Shown here: positions 63,436-64,000 of the stretch, in pieces
Position numbering within the stretch: the stretch's first letter is position 1
Layout of the letters: each line of letters opens with the position of its first letter
Source of the DNA: Chungangia koreensis
GTDB taxonomy: Bacteria > Bacillota > Bacilli > Bacillales_A > Planococcaceae
Direction of reading: 5' to 3'
Length of the DNA: 64,000 nucleotides
Assembly (NCBI RefSeq): GCF_042651785.1
Contig: NZ_JBHSEC010000005.1
Location: 1 to 64,000 of the forward strand
The notes under the pieces: model-generated
Told to the model about the DNA's origin: nothing
Database searches by the model: none
Seen by the model: only the letters and a program-made list of their open reading frames with translations
Made by a program: the position numbers and the translations under genes

Positions 63436-64000
63436 ATGCGTTCGCGCACATTGTTTATATTAGCGATTTTAATGGGATTGATCACGACTCTAATGTTCGT
63501 TTTCTCTTTGCGTCCAAATGACGAACCACAGGAAGTCATCGAAATGAAAAACGTAATTGCTGCAATACAGCCGATTTCAGAAAATCAATTGATTACAGAG
63601 GACATGATCGAAGTTAAAGAGCTTCCGGCCAACATAGTTCATACCGCTTCTCTACAAACGAAAGAAGAGGTAGTCGGTAAGGTTGCTTCGACGAAAATCG
63701 AGACGGGTGAAGTAATCCTTAAACATCATATCCAGTCAGTTGAGGACGAGAAGAGTTCGGTTGCCAAGAAGATTAAGGACGGTTACCGTGGGGTTTCAAT
63801 TGGTGTGAACATCGTTCAATCCGTTTCCAATTTGGTCGAGCCTGAAGATGAAGTGGATGTTATTTACACTTTACGCAAAGGGTCAAGCGGACAAGAAGTA
63901 GTCAACTCCGATATTTTATTCACAGGGGTAAAGGTATTGGCCATCGGTACACGGATGACTGTTCCGACTGAAAATGAAGAAGTTGTTGAATATGCGACAG
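63436..64000 (+). CDS. cpaB: CpaB/RcpC-type Flp pilus assembly protein (partial at window edge)
   Basis: The frame is open to the window end (at least 188 codons). It starts MRSRTLFILAILMGLITTLM, an N-terminal membrane anchor, and is followed by a SAF domain typical of CpaB (VIAAIQPISENQLITEDMIE and ETGEVILKHHI), then a RcpC-like segment YRGVSIGVNIVQSVSNLVEP. CpaB acts outside the membrane in pilus or secretin assembly. ATG 63436 has AGGTGA eight bases upstream; a GTG at 63424 is an alternative. The rest of the tad genes (ATPase, TadB/C) should lie beyond 64000. Confidence 0.88.
   Translation, partial: MRSRTLFILAILMGLITTLMFVFSLRPNDEPQEVIEMKNVIAAIQPISENQLITEDMIEVKELPANIVHTASLQTKEEVVGKVASTKIETGEVILKHHIQSVEDEKSSVAKKIKDGYRGVSIGVNIVQSVSNLVEPEDEVDVIYTLRKGSSGQEVVNSDILFTGVKVLAIGTRMTVPTENEEVVEYAT

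Overview
The window looks like a chromosome segment of a low-GC Gram-positive bacterium of the order Bacillales, probably Planococcaceae (Sporosarcina-like). This is inferred from strong AGGAGG-type ribosome sites, frequent TTG/GTG starts, SAM-box and T-box leaders, and Bacillus-type neighbours (ytqA-ytqB, bpsA-bpsB, murQ/murR/namZ). No rRNA, tRNA, CRISPR array or prophage was seen.

Layout. 1-1886: a group II intron with its maturase, lying exactly at the pckA stop codon. 1.9-9.3 kb: pckA, a SAM riboswitch with metK, a gamma-carbonic anhydrase, an alpha/beta hydrolase lacking its serine nucleophile, an EamA transporter and a K+/H+-type antiporter. 9.6-24.5 kb: stress, NUDIX, cupin and small-enzyme operons, an RlmD-type rRNA methyltransferase, an ATPase, a TRM11-like methyltransferase, transporters, and a ptsI C-terminal remnant. 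24.6-32.2 kb: a GNAT, hutG, a lipoprotein nuclease with a frameshifted Excalibur domain behind it, the bpsAB alkylpyrone pair and a SpoIID/LytB protein.

32.3-50.0 kb is the most notable region: a 17.7-kb one-strand cluster for cell-wall amino-sugar salvage. In order it holds a MurK-like kinase, a tandem-GNAT protein, an unknown membrane protein, an AmiE-like serine hydrolase, a PIG-L-type protein, nagZ, anmK, a sugar ABC transporter (binding protein and two permeases), namZ, murQ, a second tandem-GNAT, murR, nagA and an MsmX-type ATPase. The hydrolases have no signal peptides, and no PTS transporter is present. The inferred model is ABC import of peptidoglycan fragments, cytoplasmic trimming, phosphorylation by MurK/AnmK, then MurQ and NagA giving GlcN-6-P. 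A palindrome overlaps the murK promoter and a cre-like site follows a second promoter before anmK, suggesting MurR and CcpA control.

50.4-57.7 kb: a DDAH/arginine deiminase-like enzyme, a YqcI/YcgG protein, a benzil reductase-like SDR, ytqB-ytqA, an MFS transporter, and scoA-scoB followed by the collapsed remains of a GntP-type permease. 57.8-60.5 kb: a leucine T-box and leuS. 60.6-64.0 kb: five 21-bp tandem repeats, then a class I c-di-GMP riboswitch with a terminator placed ahead of a DUF192 gene and a Tad/Flp pilus operon (Flp pilin, prepilin peptidase, TadE, Tad-domain protein, CpaB cut by the window edge). This suggests that c-di-GMP controls pilus transcription.
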